Positions 40,264 to 51,200 of a DNA stretch of 64,000 nucleotides are shown here, piece after piece. Each line of letters begins with the position of its first letter. The stretch's first letter is position 1. The notes beneath the pieces are model-generated. The model worked only from the letters and a program-made list of their open reading frames with translations, was not told where the DNA came from and did no database searches. The DNA is taken from NCBI RefSeq assembly GCF_023015985.1, contig NZ_JALKAO010000001.1:496001-560000 (forward strand), written 5' to 3'. Source of the DNA: Marivita sp. S6314 (GTDB lineage: Bacteria; Pseudomonadota; Alphaproteobacteria; Rhodobacterales; Rhodobacteraceae). A program made the position numbers and the translations under genes.

Positions 40264-41520
40264 ATGCCCGCTTCGTCCCAACACGTGCGCCGACGCAAGG
40301 TGTTCTATATCCCCGGCTATGACCCGTTCCCGCCGCGCCGGTACCGCGAACTTTACCGCAAGGAAGGCGCAAAACAGGCCGAGATTTCGGGCTACGGGTT
40401 GCGCGTGTCGGCCCAACCGCAGGACGACGGGTATGGCTGGCAGGCCTCCGGGTCGTTTGACGACACACGGGTCGAGGCGGATTTCGAAGTTCTGATCTGG
40501 TCCGACATCGTGCGCTCCAGCATGTCGAACACGATCCCGGGCACCTATTGGCAACTTGTCCGCACCAGCTGGACCTATATCGCGTCCGGCACGTTGCGGC
40601 GTCTGGCGGTCCTGCCCAAAGGTCCTCTGATCGCGGCGCTCTACCCGATCGGGGTGCTGATCCTGCAATTGATTGCCGCCCTTCTGGTGGCGCATCTGGT
40701 GGGCTGGGGTCTTAGCACCCTGTTTCAGGCCGCCGCTCTTTGGCTGCTGGGCGATGGCGCGGTTACCCGCTGGGGGATGGCGCTGCTCTACTGGACGCCG
40801 TTCTTTGTAATCGTTGTCCTGATCCTACGCTGGTTCAAGGCGCAGGACCGTAAGATCTATGCCTATTACCTGATGCATGATTTTGCCTTTTCCGCCAGCC
40901 GCAAGGGCGCAACCCCAAAACCGTTGCAGGACCGGATGGACCTGTTTCGTGGCCAGATCGCATCGGCCCTGTTGCAGGACTATGACGAAGTGCTGGTGGT
41001 CGGCCATTCCTCGGGCGCGCATCTGGCGGTGTCCATCCTGGCCGATCTTTTGCGCGACATGCCCGACCCACCCACAGCGCTGTCCTTTCTCAGCCTCGGC
41101 CACGTGATCCCGATGGTGTCTTTCCTGCCCGACGCCCATCGCCTGCGCGCCGACCTGCAGTTCCTGTCGGAACGCGACGAGATCGTGTGGGTCGATGTCA
41201 CCGCCCCCGGCGACGGATGCTCCTATGCGCTCTGCGATCCGGTCGGCACGTCCGGTGTGGCCACCCGCGACAAGCAATGGCCGCTGGTGTTCTCGGCGCA
41301 ATTTTCGCGCAGCATGGGGGAGGTTGAATGGGAAAAGATGCGGCGCAAGTTCTTCAAGCTGCATTTCCAGTATCTCTGCGCCTTCCAGCAGCCCCTGGAT
41401 TATGACTATTTCCAGATCACCGCAGGTCCGATGACGCTGGGTCGCCGCTATGCCGGACGCCCCCCGTCGAAAAGCCGGATTGATGTGCCCGTGTCGAAAT
41501 ACACCTCGACCACACCGTGA
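40264..41520 (+). CDS. Membrane-anchored alpha/beta-hydrolase-like protein
   Basis: ATG 40264 (MPASSQHVRRRKVFYIPGYD) gives 418 residues. FYIPGYDP is a lipase/esterase first-strand motif. Two or three membrane helices lie at about 115-190. The second soluble half has VLVVGHSSGAHLAVSIL, a GxSxG nucleophile elbow (GHSSG, about 245), and LSFLSLGHVIPMV. No lid or signal peptide is seen, so the active site probably faces the cytoplasm. Its stop overlaps the GTG of the P450 gene (GTGA), linking the two. The substrate may be a lipid-like ester, but this is inference. Confidence 0.75.
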   Translation: MPASSQHVRRRKVFYIPGYDPFPPRRYRELYRKEGAKQAEISGYGLRVSAQPQDDGYGWQASGSFDDTRVEADFEVLIWSDIVRSSMSNTIPGTYWQLVRTSWTYIASGTLRRLAVLPKGPLIAALYPIGVLILQLIAALLVAHLVGWGLSTLFQAAALWLLGDGAVTRWGMALLYWTPFFVIVVLILRWFKAQDRKIYAYYLMHDFAFSASRKGATPKPLQDRMDLFRGQIASALLQDYDEVLVVGHSSGAHLAVSILADLLRDMPDPPTALSFLSLGHVIPMVSFLPDAHRLRADLQFLSERDEIVWVDVTAPGDGCSYALCDPVGTSGVATRDKQWPLVFSAQFSRSMGEVEWEKMRRKFFKLHFQYLCAFQQPLDYDYFQITAGPMTLGRRYAGRPPSKSRIDVPVSKYTSTTP

Positions 41521-42866
41521 TCGCCCCCAAACCACCATCCCGCCCCGACCGCGTGTCGCTGTGGCGCTATATGCGCCTGTTTCGCCGCGATATCCTGTCG
41601 GCGCAGCCCGAACGGCTTTACCGCGCGTGGATGGCCGAATTTCGCACGCCGTTTTTTCGGTCCTATCTTGCCAATGACCCGGCCCTGCTGCGCACCATTC
41701 TGAAAGACCGGCCTTCGGAGTTTCCCAAATCCAACCGCATCGGCGAAGGTCTGCGCCCGCTTCTGGGCAACGCGGTGTTTCTGACCAATGGCGCGACATG
41801 GGAAAAGCAACGCCGCATCATTGATCCGGCTTTTGAACGCGGACGTCTGGCCAATAGCCTGCCTGCCATGTGGGACGCGGGCAACGCGATGGTCGCGCGG
41901 GTGCTGGACCAGATCGGCAGCGGCGCAGAGGTCGAGATCGAAGAGATCACCAGCCATGCCGCCGCCGACGTGATCTTTCGCACGCTGTTCTCATTGCCCA
42001 TCGAAGACGCCACCGCCAGCGCCGTGTTCCACGAATTTCGCCGCTACCAACGCGCGCAGCCGATCCTGAACCTGGCCGCCTTTGTGCCCCTGCCCCGGTG
42101 GATGCCACGGTTCCACAAGCCAGACACCAAAGCCGCCGCCACGCGCATCCGCGCGCTTATCACCGACCTCACCCACCGGCGGATGCAAGAGATCAGGAAC
42201 GGCACCGCGCCGGACGATCTGGCCACCCGCATCATGACCACGCCGGACCCGGAAACGGGCGAAACCTTCACCGTGAAGGACATGGTTGATCAGGTCGCGA
42301 TCTTCTTTCTTGCCGGACACGAAACCAGCGCCAGCGCGCTCGCCTGGGCGCTCTATCTCTGTGCCGCAGACCCGAAATGGCAGACCGCCATCGCGGACGA
42401 GGCGCAGCACCTGACAACCCCGAAAGACGTCAAACGCCTGACCACCAGCCGCGACGTGTTCCGCGAAACGCTGCGGCTTTATCCCCCGGTTCCGATGATG
42501 GTGCGCGAAACCACCCGGCCCGAGACATTCCGCAAACGCGCCATCCCCAAAGCCGCGCAACTGGTGCTTAGCCCGTGGCACCTGCACCGCCACACGCGCC
42601 TTTGGGACGACCCGGATGTGTTCGACCCCGCGCGCTGGCAGATGCCCGAAAGCAAGCAATCCATCCGCGACGCCTATATGCCGTTCAGCACCGGCCCCCG
42701 CGTCTGCCCCGGCGCGGGGTTTGCGATGGCCGAAGGGCCGCTCTTGCTGTCGATGCTGCTGCGCGCCGTAAGCCTGTCACCGGTGGCGGGCAAGGCACCG
42801 CAACCTGTGGCCCATCTGACCGTGCGCGCGAAAGACGGAATCTGGCTCCACGCCACGCTGCGTTAG
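41517..42866 (+). CDS. Cytochrome P450
   Basis: A 449-residue P450 with a GTG start overlapping the hydrolase stop. The I-helix motif is AGHETSA (from residue 266), the ExxR motif is in RETLRLYPPVPMMVRET, and the haem-binding loop is FSTGPRVCPGAGFA with cysteine ligand C397. The sequence is closest in style to the CYP4/BM3-like or CYP1103-type bacterial enzymes that oxidise fatty acids or terpenes. No ferredoxin or reductase gene is near. Translational coupling to an alpha/beta hydrolase suggests a two-step ester hydrolysis and oxidation, direction unknown. Confidence 0.93.
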   Translation: MIAPKPPSRPDRVSLWRYMRLFRRDILSAQPERLYRAWMAEFRTPFFRSYLANDPALLRTILKDRPSEFPKSNRIGEGLRPLLGNAVFLTNGATWEKQRRIIDPAFERGRLANSLPAMWDAGNAMVARVLDQIGSGAEVEIEEITSHAAADVIFRTLFSLPIEDATASAVFHEFRRYQRAQPILNLAAFVPLPRWMPRFHKPDTKAAATRIRALITDLTHRRMQEIRNGTAPDDLATRIMTTPDPETGETFTVKDMVDQVAIFFLAGHETSASALAWALYLCAADPKWQTAIADEAQHLTTPKDVKRLTTSRDVFRETLRLYPPVPMMVRETTRPETFRKRAIPKAAQLVLSPWHLHRHTRLWDDPDVFDPARWQMPESKQSIRDAYMPFSTGPRVCPGAGFAMAEGPLLLSMLLRAVSLSPVAGKAPQPVAHLTVRAKDGIWLHATLR

Positions 42867-42952
42867 CGCTAACCACCTGAATATCCACTATCTTTTTTCG
42901 GCCACCTGTTTTAGGACACGCGCAACACAGCACGCATATCTGGGGATTTCGA

Positions 42953-43840
42953 ATGACCAACACCGCCATGGCAGAGCGTATCGCAACCGGCGCAGGCTTT
43001 ATCGCAGCACTTGATCAAAGCGGCGGTTCGACCCCCAAGGCCTTGAAACTCTACGGGGTTTCCGAAGACGCCTACAGCACCGATGAAGAAATGTTCGTCC
43101 TGATCCACCAGATGCGCTGCCGCATCATGACCGCCCCCGACTTTACATCGGACAAGGTGCTGGGCGCGATCCTGTTCGAACGCACCATGCGCGACACGGT
43201 CGATGGCACACCGGTTCCAACCTATCTTTGGGAAAACCGGGGTGTTGTACCGTTCCTCAAGATCGACAAGGGGCTTGAGGACAAAGCCGATGGCGCGCAA
43301 GTAATGAAGCCGATGCCCGGCCTTGAGGCGCTTCTGGCTGACGCCAAATCCATGGGGGTCTTCGGCACCAAGGAACGGTCGGTGATCCACGAAGCGGATG
43401 CCACCGGGATCAAGGCGGTTGTCGCCCAGCAGTTCGAGGTCGCAAAGACCGTCTGCGCCGCGGGCCTTGTGCCGATCATCGAACCCGAAGTTGACATCAA
43501 CAGCCCCACAAAGGCCGAAGCAGAAGACATTCTGCACGGAGAACTTCTGAACCATCTCAATGCGTTGAACGACGATCAGAATGTGATGCTCAAGCTCACG
43601 ATCCCGTCCGAAGACTGCCTTTACGTCGATCTGGCCGACCACCCCCGCGTGTTGCGCGTGGTCGCGCTGTCGGGCGGCTACAGCACCGATGACGCCTGCG
43701 CGCGCCTGTCGCGCAACACCAATATGATCGCCAGCTTTTCGCGTGCGCTGGCCGAAGGTCTGACGCATCAGATGACCGATGCCGAGTTTAACACGGCGCT
43801 TGGCAGCAACATCACCCAGATCTTCGACGCGTCAAAATAA
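42953..43840 (+). CDS. Class I fructose-bisphosphate aldolase
   Basis: A 295-residue Schiff-base aldolase with GFIAALDQSGGSTPKAL at the start, the PTYLWENRGVVPFLKIDKGL segment, and IIEPEVDI and VMLKLTIPSE, where the Schiff-base lysine lies. It matches the short bacterial class I family (FBA class I, about 295 residues). It cleaves fructose 1,6-bisphosphate to triose phosphates and works in reverse for gluconeogenesis. It is a single gene with its own upstream region. Confidence 0.92.
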   Translation: MTNTAMAERIATGAGFIAALDQSGGSTPKALKLYGVSEDAYSTDEEMFVLIHQMRCRIMTAPDFTSDKVLGAILFERTMRDTVDGTPVPTYLWENRGVVPFLKIDKGLEDKADGAQVMKPMPGLEALLADAKSMGVFGTKERSVIHEADATGIKAVVAQQFEVAKTVCAAGLVPIIEPEVDINSPTKAEAEDILHGELLNHLNALNDDQNVMLKLTIPSEDCLYVDLADHPRVLRVVALSGGYSTDDACARLSRNTNMIASFSRALAEGLTHQMTDAEFNTALGSNITQIFDASK

Positions 43841-43848
43841 GCCGCGCC

Positions 43849-44976
43849 TCAGGTGGGCGGCGATGCCGCCTGCCCCGCATAGGTGATCCGCCGCAGCACC
43901 CATTCAAACGGCCCAAGCCGCGCCTGCGTCCGCCACAGCGTCAGCAGCAGGATCAACGCTCCGGTCACCCCAATCGCAACCAGCGTTGCCGTGCCGCGCC
44001 CCAGGTCTTCCCAAAGCCCGAACCCGTACTCGGAAAACAGGGTCGACAGGATGATGGATTGCCCAAGGTAAATGCTCAGGCTCGACCCGCCCGCCGCCAG
44101 CGCGCGGTCCATAACCGGCCCCCGTGGTCGTGACACAGCGGCAATCGCCCCCAGATACCCAAGCGTCGCCACGGGCGCGACGACAAGGGTCAGTGCCGCG
44201 CCGGGCAACGCGGGCCCCCATTGCCAAAGCGCAGAGCCGATCAGGCTCAGCGCAACACCGGGCAACAGGCACCAGCGCCGCGCGCGGTGCCACAACGGAT
44301 GATCCGCCTGATCAATCATGCCCGATTTCACCGCCGCAAGGCCCAGGCAGAACCAGCCCAGCGCCGACACCCCTTGCGTGATCAACGCCGTGGGCATCAC
44401 GACGGCAAACCCGATGGTGCGGAAAATCACCGCGTCGATGAAACCGCCCTCGCCCAAGGCCGCGCGTTCGAAGTCCAGAAACTCCGCAGGAATATCTGAC
44501 GGCGCCAGAAACAGCGGCGTGCCAACCACCACCTGACAGATCACAAGCCCCGTGCCCACGCGGACAAGGCGGCGCACCTCCCAGTTGCGGAACAGATACA
44601 GGATCGACCCGGTCACCGCGTAGATGAACAGAATGTCACCGGGAAAGAACAGGCATCCGTGCAGCACCCCCAGCAGCACCAGCCCCAGCATCCGGTTGCG
44701 ATAGAGCGTGCCGAACGCCAGACCTTGCCGCGCGGCAGAGCGCATGAGGAATCCCAGCCCCACCCCGAACATGAAGGAAAACAACCCGTAGGTCTTGAGA
44801 AGCGCCAGCCCGTTGACCAGCAAAAGCGTGATCGCATCTGCCGGGGTTTCTGCAATCGGATCGGTCAGGTTGACCAGCGCGGAAAACGCAATGAACTGAA
44901 CATTCACCACCACGATGCCAAACAGCGCCACAAGACGCAGATAGTCCGGCATCAAGGCCCGTTCGCGCTGCGCCAT
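43849..44976 (-). CDS. DUF418 family membrane protein
   Basis: A 375-residue membrane protein with about ten helices. The family's DYLRLVALFGIVVVNVQF start, LFSFMFGVGLGFLM and a C-terminal DUF418 region (LAAGGSSLSIYLGQSIILSTLF, LWRTQARLGPFEWVLRRITY) are present. The fold resembles acyltransferase-3 like membrane proteins, but no reaction is known. It follows the DUF924 gene by 29 bp on the same strand, probably in one operon. Confidence 0.9.
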   Translation of the reverse strand: MAQRERALMPDYLRLVALFGIVVVNVQFIAFSALVNLTDPIAETPADAITLLLVNGLALLKTYGLFSFMFGVGLGFLMRSAARQGLAFGTLYRNRMLGLVLLGVLHGCLFFPGDILFIYAVTGSILYLFRNWEVRRLVRVGTGLVICQVVVGTPLFLAPSDIPAEFLDFERAALGEGGFIDAVIFRTIGFAVVMPTALITQGVSALGWFCLGLAAVKSGMIDQADHPLWHRARRWCLLPGVALSLIGSALWQWGPALPGAALTLVVAPVATLGYLGAIAAVSRPRGPVMDRALAAGGSSLSIYLGQSIILSTLFSEYGFGLWEDLGRGTATLVAIGVTGALILLLTLWRTQARLGPFEWVLRRITYAGQAASPPT

Positions 44977-45005
44977 AGGTCCTCCCAGACAGGCAGGTTA
45001 AGGCG

Positions 45006-45584
45006 TTACCCGGCTTTCCTGACCTCTTCCACGGTGGACCCGTAGCCCCCATTATCGACATAGCGTTTTTCGACCGGCGTGAATGCCCGTGACAGCGCCG
45101 TGTTGCGGTACGGAAAGCGGCCAAACTTGCGGATCACCTCGCGATGCGCGCGGGCATGCAGCAGGTTGCTGCCACCGTCCTCGGGCATCCGGTCCAGCAA
45201 CAACCGCACACAGCGATCCTGATCACACAGGTTTTCCGAATGCATCAACGGCAGGTAAAAGAATTGCCGCGCCGGTTCGTCGATCTTGAGATCCCAGTTC
45301 TTGCCAATCGCCTGCTTGGCCGCCGCCAGCGCAAGGCGGTCAGACGCGAAGGCAGCGCTGCTGCCCCGGAACATGTTGCGCGGGAATTGATCCAGCAAAA
45401 TGACATAGGCCAGCGTGCCGCTTGGATAGGTCAGCCATTGCGCGTAGCGCCCGTCCATCGCGTTGTGCCAGCTGGTTTCGAACCTGTCCCGGATCGACTG
45501 ATCCAGCTCGTCCGATGCCTTGTACCATCCATCTGGCCCGACGTCGTCCAGCCAAAAACTCAATACTTCTTCAGGCGTGACCAT
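45006..45584 (-). CDS. DUF924 family protein
   Basis: A 192-residue soluble helical protein with TPR-like packing: VLSFWLDDVGPDGWYK at the start, YVILLDQFPRNMFRGSSAAFASD in the middle, and FFYLPLMHSENLCDQDRCV and ARAHREVIRKFGRFPYRN towards the end. These are the signatures of DUF924. No function is known. It is the first gene of a likely operon with DUF418. Confidence 0.92.
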   Translation of the reverse strand: MVTPEEVLSFWLDDVGPDGWYKASDELDQSIRDRFETSWHNAMDGRYAQWLTYPSGTLAYVILLDQFPRNMFRGSSAAFASDRLALAAAKQAIGKNWDLKIDEPARQFFYLPLMHSENLCDQDRCVRLLLDRMPEDGGSNLLHARAHREVIRKFGRFPYRNTALSRAFTPVEKRYVDNGGYGSTVEEVRKAG

Positions 45585-45713
45585 CGTTCTCTCCTGATCC
45601 CTAACGCGCGGTCCCCCATCAATTTAGGAACGGTAGCCAAGAAAACCTAGGGGAAACAGTCACTTTTCATGTCAGCTTCGACACATGGCATAACCGTTGT
45701 GCCCCAGCGACAA

Positions 45714-47006
45714 TCATGTGCCGTAGGTCGCCTGGCTCTCCTCTTCGGCCGCCTGCGCTTCGGCTTCCGCCTCGGCCGTCTCGATCGCCCATTCCGACGC
45801 AAGTTCAACCGTGACCGGCGACGCGGTAGGCATCATGGTCTGATAGGCGCTGGTGTCTTCGACGGATGGCGATGCACGCTGGGTCATCCGGTAGACCGCA
45901 TAGCCCGCCATCACGACCAGCACCGCTGACAGCAGCAGGAAAAACCCCGGAGGTCCGAACACCTGCATCGCATAGCCGATAACCAGCGGTCCGGTGATCG
46001 CGCCCAACCCGTTCACGAACAACAACCCGGCAGAGGCCGACGCCATGTCTTCGTATTCCAGAAAGTCGTTGGTGTAGGCGATCAACAGCGAATAAAGCGG
46101 GTTCGACAGCCCTCCGATCAAGAACGCGGACCCCAAAAGCACGTAGAAGCTGCCCCCCAGGATCATGCCACAGATCGACGCCAACCCGGCAATTGCCGCC
46201 GACAGCGCAATCAAAACCCGCCGGTCGGTGCGATCAGACAGCCACCCGATGGGATACTGAAACAACAGCGCACCAATGTAGAACGCTGCTGTAAACATCG
46301 GGATCTGGTTGATGCTCAGCCCCGCTTCGGTGGCATAGACCGCCGCCATCCCGAACTGCGCGGCAAACACGCTGCCCATCAGGAACATGCCGACAAACCC
46401 CAAAGGCGACACATTGAACAGTTCGCGCAAGCTCATCGGCTTGGTGCTTTCGAATGCCGGGGTTGGCGAAATCGACAAAAGGATCGGCGCAAAGGCAATT
46501 GAAACCAGAACGGACGGGATCACGAACAACAGATAGCCGGACGGATCGGGCACAACCAAAAGCCCCTGCGCAATGATAATGCCCAGCATCTGCACGATCA
46601 TGTACGCCGACAGCGCCTGACCGCGGGTTTCATTGGTCGAGGAATTGTTCAGCCAGCTTTCCGCCGTCACGTAGACGCCACAAAAGCAAAACCCGATCAG
46701 GACCCGGCCTAGCATCCACACGATGGGATCCTGGATCGTCGGAAACAGCAGCAACGCCGCCGACACAAGTGATCCAAGCGCCGCAAACACCCGCACGTGC
46801 CCCACGCGCCGGATCATGTTGGGCGTGACCTGCGAAGCCAGCAGGAAGCCCGCGAAATAGGCCGACATGACCACCGACATCTCGAAGGACGAAAACCCGA
46901 GATTCGAGCCACGCACCCCGAGAAGCGAGCCTTGCAACCCGTTGCCCAGCATCAAAAGCAGCATGCCCAAAAGCAGCGGCCACGACGTTTTGAAAACGCT
47001 CAACAT
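45714..47006 (-). CDS. MFS transporter (YcaD-like)
   Basis: ATG 47006 (MLSVFKTSWPLLLGMLLLML) gives 430 residues with 12 helices. Features include QGSLLGVRGSNLGFSSFEMS after helix 1, GFCFCGVYVTAESWLNNSS in helix 4, and IGWLSDRTDRRVLIALSA in the central loop. These are typical of the YcaD/CynX-like transporters. The C-terminal 50 residues are acidic and Ala/Glu-rich, unusual for a carrier. Substrate unknown. Confidence 0.88.
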   Translation of the reverse strand: MLSVFKTSWPLLLGMLLLMLGNGLQGSLLGVRGSNLGFSSFEMSVVMSAYFAGFLLASQVTPNMIRRVGHVRVFAALGSLVSAALLLFPTIQDPIVWMLGRVLIGFCFCGVYVTAESWLNNSSTNETRGQALSAYMIVQMLGIIIAQGLLVVPDPSGYLLFVIPSVLVSIAFAPILLSISPTPAFESTKPMSLRELFNVSPLGFVGMFLMGSVFAAQFGMAAVYATEAGLSINQIPMFTAAFYIGALLFQYPIGWLSDRTDRRVLIALSAAIAGLASICGMILGGSFYVLLGSAFLIGGLSNPLYSLLIAYTNDFLEYEDMASASAGLLFVNGLGAITGPLVIGYAMQVFGPPGFFLLLSAVLVVMAGYAVYRMTQRASPSVEDTSAYQTMMPTASPVTVELASEWAIETAEAEAEAQAAEEESQATYGT

Positions 47007-47138
47007 AAGCCCATGCCTTTCTTGCTGGTCCTGCGCGCCAATTGGCACGATGCTGCCCTTGGCTAGACGTTCAAAGCGACCGCTTCAATCAAACCCGCGA
47101 CTTTTTTCGCCCCATACAAGGTTTCCCGCTGATGGTGG

Positions 47139-48185
47139 TCACGGAATAAGCAGCGAACTGTCACCATAGGAAAAGAACCGGTACTTGTTTTCGATGGCAT
47201 GGGCATAAATCTCCTTCACGCGATCCTGCCCCATCAGCGCCGAGACCAGCATCATCAGGGTGGATTTCGGCAGGTGGAAATTGGTCATCAACCCGTCGGT
47301 GACCTGAAACCTGAACCCCGGATAGATAAAGATATCCGTGTCGCCCTCCCACGGGGCGATGGTGCCGCCGTGCGCCGCGCTTTCGATCAGGCGCAGCGCG
47401 GTGGTGCCCACCGGGAGGACACGCCCGCCCGCCGCCTTGGTCGCGGCAATCTCGTCTGCGGCCGTTGCGCTGACCTTGCCCCATTCCGCGTGCATCTTGT
47501 GGGTGGTCACGTCCTCGACCTTGACCGGCAGGAACGTGCCCGCGCCCACATGCAGCGTGACAAAGCTCATCTGGACACCGCGCGCCTGAAGCGCGGCAAC
47601 AAGCGCTTCGTCGAAATGCAGCGACGCCGTGGGCGCGGCAACCGCCCCGGAATTGCGCGCCCAGATGGTCTGGTAGTCTTCCTTGTCCTGCGCATCGGCA
47701 GGCCGTTTGGCCGCGATATAGGGCGGCAAGGGCATCGCCCCGGCTTCGGCCAGCGCGGCATCGAAATCATCGCCGCTCAGGTTGAACCGCAACCGCGCCT
47801 GCCCGTCAGAACGCGCTTCAAGCGTTGCCGAGAGATCGTCGGAAAAGGTAATGTCCTCACCGTCTTTGACCTTTTTCAACGGTTTGACCAAAGCCGACCA
47901 GGAGCCATCGGCGTTGGGTTCCAGCAACGTCACCTCGATCTTTGCCACAGACGGCCCTGCGGCCCCATCGCGTCTGCGCTGGCCAAACAACCGCGCCGGG
48001 ATCACCTTGGTATCGTTCAGCACCAGCCGGTCGGTCGGACGCAGGATTTGCGGCAATTCGTTGACGATCCGATCCGCGATCCCGCCCGCCTCGGCATGCA
48101 GCAGGCGCGCGGAGGACCGGGGCGACGCGGGCCGCGTGGCAATCAGGGCTTCGGGCAGATGGAAATCGAAATCGCTGAGTTTCAT
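47139..48185 (-). CDS. queA: S-adenosylmethionine:tRNA ribosyltransferase-isomerase
   Basis: ATG 48185 ([20 protein letters not shown]) gives 348 residues. Diagnostic stretches are [56 protein letters not shown] and [19 protein letters not shown]. QueA makes epoxyqueuosine in tRNA by moving the ribosyl part of SAM onto preQ1 at position 34. It stands alone here; tgt or queF are not in the window. Confidence 0.97.
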   Translation of the reverse strand: MKLSDFDFHLPEALIATRPASPRSSARLLHAEAGGIADRIVNELPQILRPTDRLVLNDTKVIPARLFGQRRRDGAAGPSVAKIEVTLLEPNADGSWSALVKPLKKVKDGEDITFSDDLSATLEARSDGQARLRFNLSGDDFDAALAEAGAMPLPPYIAAKRPADAQDKEDYQTIWARNSGAVAAPTASLHFDEALVAALQARGVQMSFVTLHVGAGTFLPVKVEDVTTHKMHAEWGKVSATAADEIAATKAAGGRVLPVGTTALRLIESAAHGGTIAPWEGDTDIFIYPGFRFQVTDGLMTNFHLPKSTLMMLVSALMGQDRVKEIYAHAIENKYRFFSYGDSSLLIP

Positions 48186-48243
48186 GGTCTTGCATCCCTC
48201 TGGCACAGGTCGGGCCAGCCCATAGCGAACTCAGGCGCGCAAC

Positions 48244-48283
48244 AAAAGCAGTCACTGCTTTTGAAAATCCTTGCAGGGATTTT
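48244..48283. terminator. Two adjacent hairpins between the AsmA-like gene and queA
   Basis: AAAAGCAG-TCA-CTGCTTTT (48244-48262) is followed at once by AAAATCC-N6-GGATTTT (48264-48283). The second stem overlaps the AsmA-like stop codon. On the minus strand it acts as a terminator with A/T-rich ends. Confidence 0.75.
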
Positions 48284-51200
48284 ATTCCCCCGGTGTTGGC
48301 GGTGGTCTGCGGAATATCTCGCGGAACATGCCCGGTGTGAAGGCCGATAACGGGTTCACCGACACCTGCGGATCAGACGCCGGTCCGGTCAGATTGAAAT
48401 TGAACCCGATCAACCCTTCGCCCTTGCGGGTAAAAATACTGCCGATCCCGTTCAGAAAAAAGATCGGTGACAGCACGCCTTGCAGGTCCAAAGTGCTTGT
48501 CGTCAGGTTGTAGATGCCATCCATCGAGATGCCCATGGATGGCCCCGTGGCACTTGATCGGGTGAGCAACAACCGATCCGGCGTCAGCCGGAACCGCGCC
48601 TCGACCTCGCTGAACAGGATGCCGGGGCCTTCCAGCTGATCCAGAAGTCCAACAATGCTGATCGCGTCCAGCAGCGACGCAATCCCCGGCGCATCGCGCA
48701 GCCGTGTGTTGGTCACATCCAGCGCGCCGTCATAGCTGCCCGGTTGTCCCGCCACCGGGGCCAGCGCCAATGTCAGGTCCCCGCCCGCCACGGTTTTCAG
48801 GATACCCGCCTCGCGGAACACCCGACCGGCATTGTCGGACCGGATGCGAAACGCCGTGCCGCCCGCTTGCGGCAACGCCTCTCCGGTGATCGGGGCCTTG
48901 CCGTTCAGATTTGCCGTGAACGCCCCGGACAGCCCGCGGGCCGAGGTCAGGTCCGCGCGAAAATCCGTCAGCCGGATGCTGTTGGAGACCTGCAATTCGT
49001 TCAGGTTCAGCGCCAGTGGCACCGATCCCCCCGGCCCGCCGCCGCCCTGCCCCCGGCCAAACGGCGCGTTGCGCAAATCGACCCGCCCGCCGTTGATCCG
49101 CACCGCAGGCGGCACCCCGGCGCCGCGCCCGACCAAAGTGACCGGCGCGTCCAGCCAGCCGCCCACCTTGACCCGCTCCAGATCAATCGCGGCCAGTGAT
49201 CCATTGGCGTTCAATCGCACGGCGCCACGGGCCTCCAGCCCGGGGCCGGTCAGGCTCAGCGTGTCGATGCGGGCCGGTCGGTCCAGCACACCCGCCACCC
49301 GCAGCGCACCTGTGGCCCCCCGCGACAGCGACCAGCCGATGGGCGGCAGGCTCAACCCGATGCCGGACAGGGTGGACGTCAGTTCAAAGGCCGGCGGTTG
49401 CCCGCGCCGCAGATCTACGCGCAATTGCCCCGATCCGCTGCCCGACACGGCCCCGTCGGGCAAGGCCACGCCAAAGGCACGGGCGGCGTCGGCCGACAGG
49501 GTCACGTGGCCTTCAACCACGCTGGTCGCCGCAGGCGCGCCCGGTTTCGGCAGCGGCAGCGTCCACGCGCCGACGAACGGCACACCGGAAAGCTGCGCCG
49601 CCCCGGACACACGCAGCGCATCGTTCGTCACCGAAATGTCCAGAGCCCGTGCCGTCAAAGACCGGTTGGGCACGATGGCGTCGCTGGACACCTGCGTGGC
49701 GCGCCCCTGGAACGCTAATACCATGTCCGGAAATTTCAATCCCCGCCGCAGCGGCAAGACAAGCGATCCATCAAACCGCACGCGCCCGGACAACAGGTCC
49801 ACCGGGCGATTGGCCTTTTGCATCAGTTCGACACGCGGGCTGTCAAGATACGACAGCAGCGCCTCGATCTGGCCTTCCCCGGCGACAGTGACCTGCCCCT
49901 CAGCCGGGCGCTGCCGGGTATCAGGAATAACAAAACTCGACCCCGCGATCTTGATCGGCCCGCCCTGCGGGGGAGTGACCGTGCCGTCGCGGACCCGCAC
50001 CGCGAACCGCGTGCCGTTCAGCGTCAGGGTTCCCGAGCCGTCTTTGACCACCGGCAAGGTGCGTGTGTACCGCACCTGCGCGTCGTCGAACGCCGCGTTC
50101 AGGTAGACGATGGGCCGCGCCCCATCCTGGGACCGCAGAGCAAATTGCCCGGTTTCGATCGTGCCACCCTGAATGTTCTCGACCACCCATGTCCGGGTCC
50201 GCGCGGCCAGGGACGTGGGCCAGATCCGCAACAGCGCCTCGGGTGTCAACTGGCCCACCGTGCCATCCAGCCTGTAGGCCCAGGCCTCGTCCGTGGCAGA
50301 CACCGCGCCGGAGACCCGCACCGGAACCTGCGGATCGTCGATCCAGACACGGCCCAGATCAACCTTGAACGGATCAAGGCGCAGCCGGAAATCCACCTCG
50401 GCCCGGTCCAGTGCGATGGGGCGTTCCAGCACGGTGTCCTCGGCGGCCTCAAGCGTCGTGAACCGCACCTGCCCCAGCATTTCGGTGGGCACACCATCGC
50501 GCAGATCCCGCACCGTGGCGCGGCCTTCGGCCACCGCCCGGCCCAAAGCGCTGTCCACGGACAGTTCGGTGAACACGATCTGCGACCGGTCGGGATCAAA
50601 GGTGAAGTAACTGCGCGCCGCATTGAACGGAATTGGCGGCGTATCCGTGCCGGGCTGCACGACGCCCTTGTCGATCTGCAAGGTGGCGTTCAACAGGCCC
50701 AGCGATCCGTCTTCGCGCATCGTCGCCCGCAGCGAACCCGAGATCGGGGCCCGCAGCGCCCCCAGCCACGCCAGCGCGGGTCCTTGGGTGGCAATGTCCT
50801 GCGACGGCATATCGTCCAGCGACACGCCAAAGGTCACCGCCGTGTCGCCAATGGGCGAGGACGCATCCAGTTGCAGCCGTGTCGCCGTCGCACCACCGCC
50901 AAGCAGGGCAAAGTCACCCGACAGGCGCAGCAGGTCATTGTCGCGCGACAGCCGCAACCGCCCGCCATCCACCGTCCAGCCGCGCCGCGCGCGCGCATCC
51001 TCGAACCGCAGGGTCAGCGCGTCGGCCTCAACGCTTTGCAGTTTCGACAAACGCGCATCCGACAACAGCCGGTCAATCTCGGTCACCAGCGTGGGCACGT
51101 CCGGTGTGTTGCCGTCCAGCGCAAACGCATCGCCCAGCGCCAGGCCCAGTTGACCGGCGCGGTTGCGGGTCAGGGTCACGAAAGCCCCGCTGACATTCAG

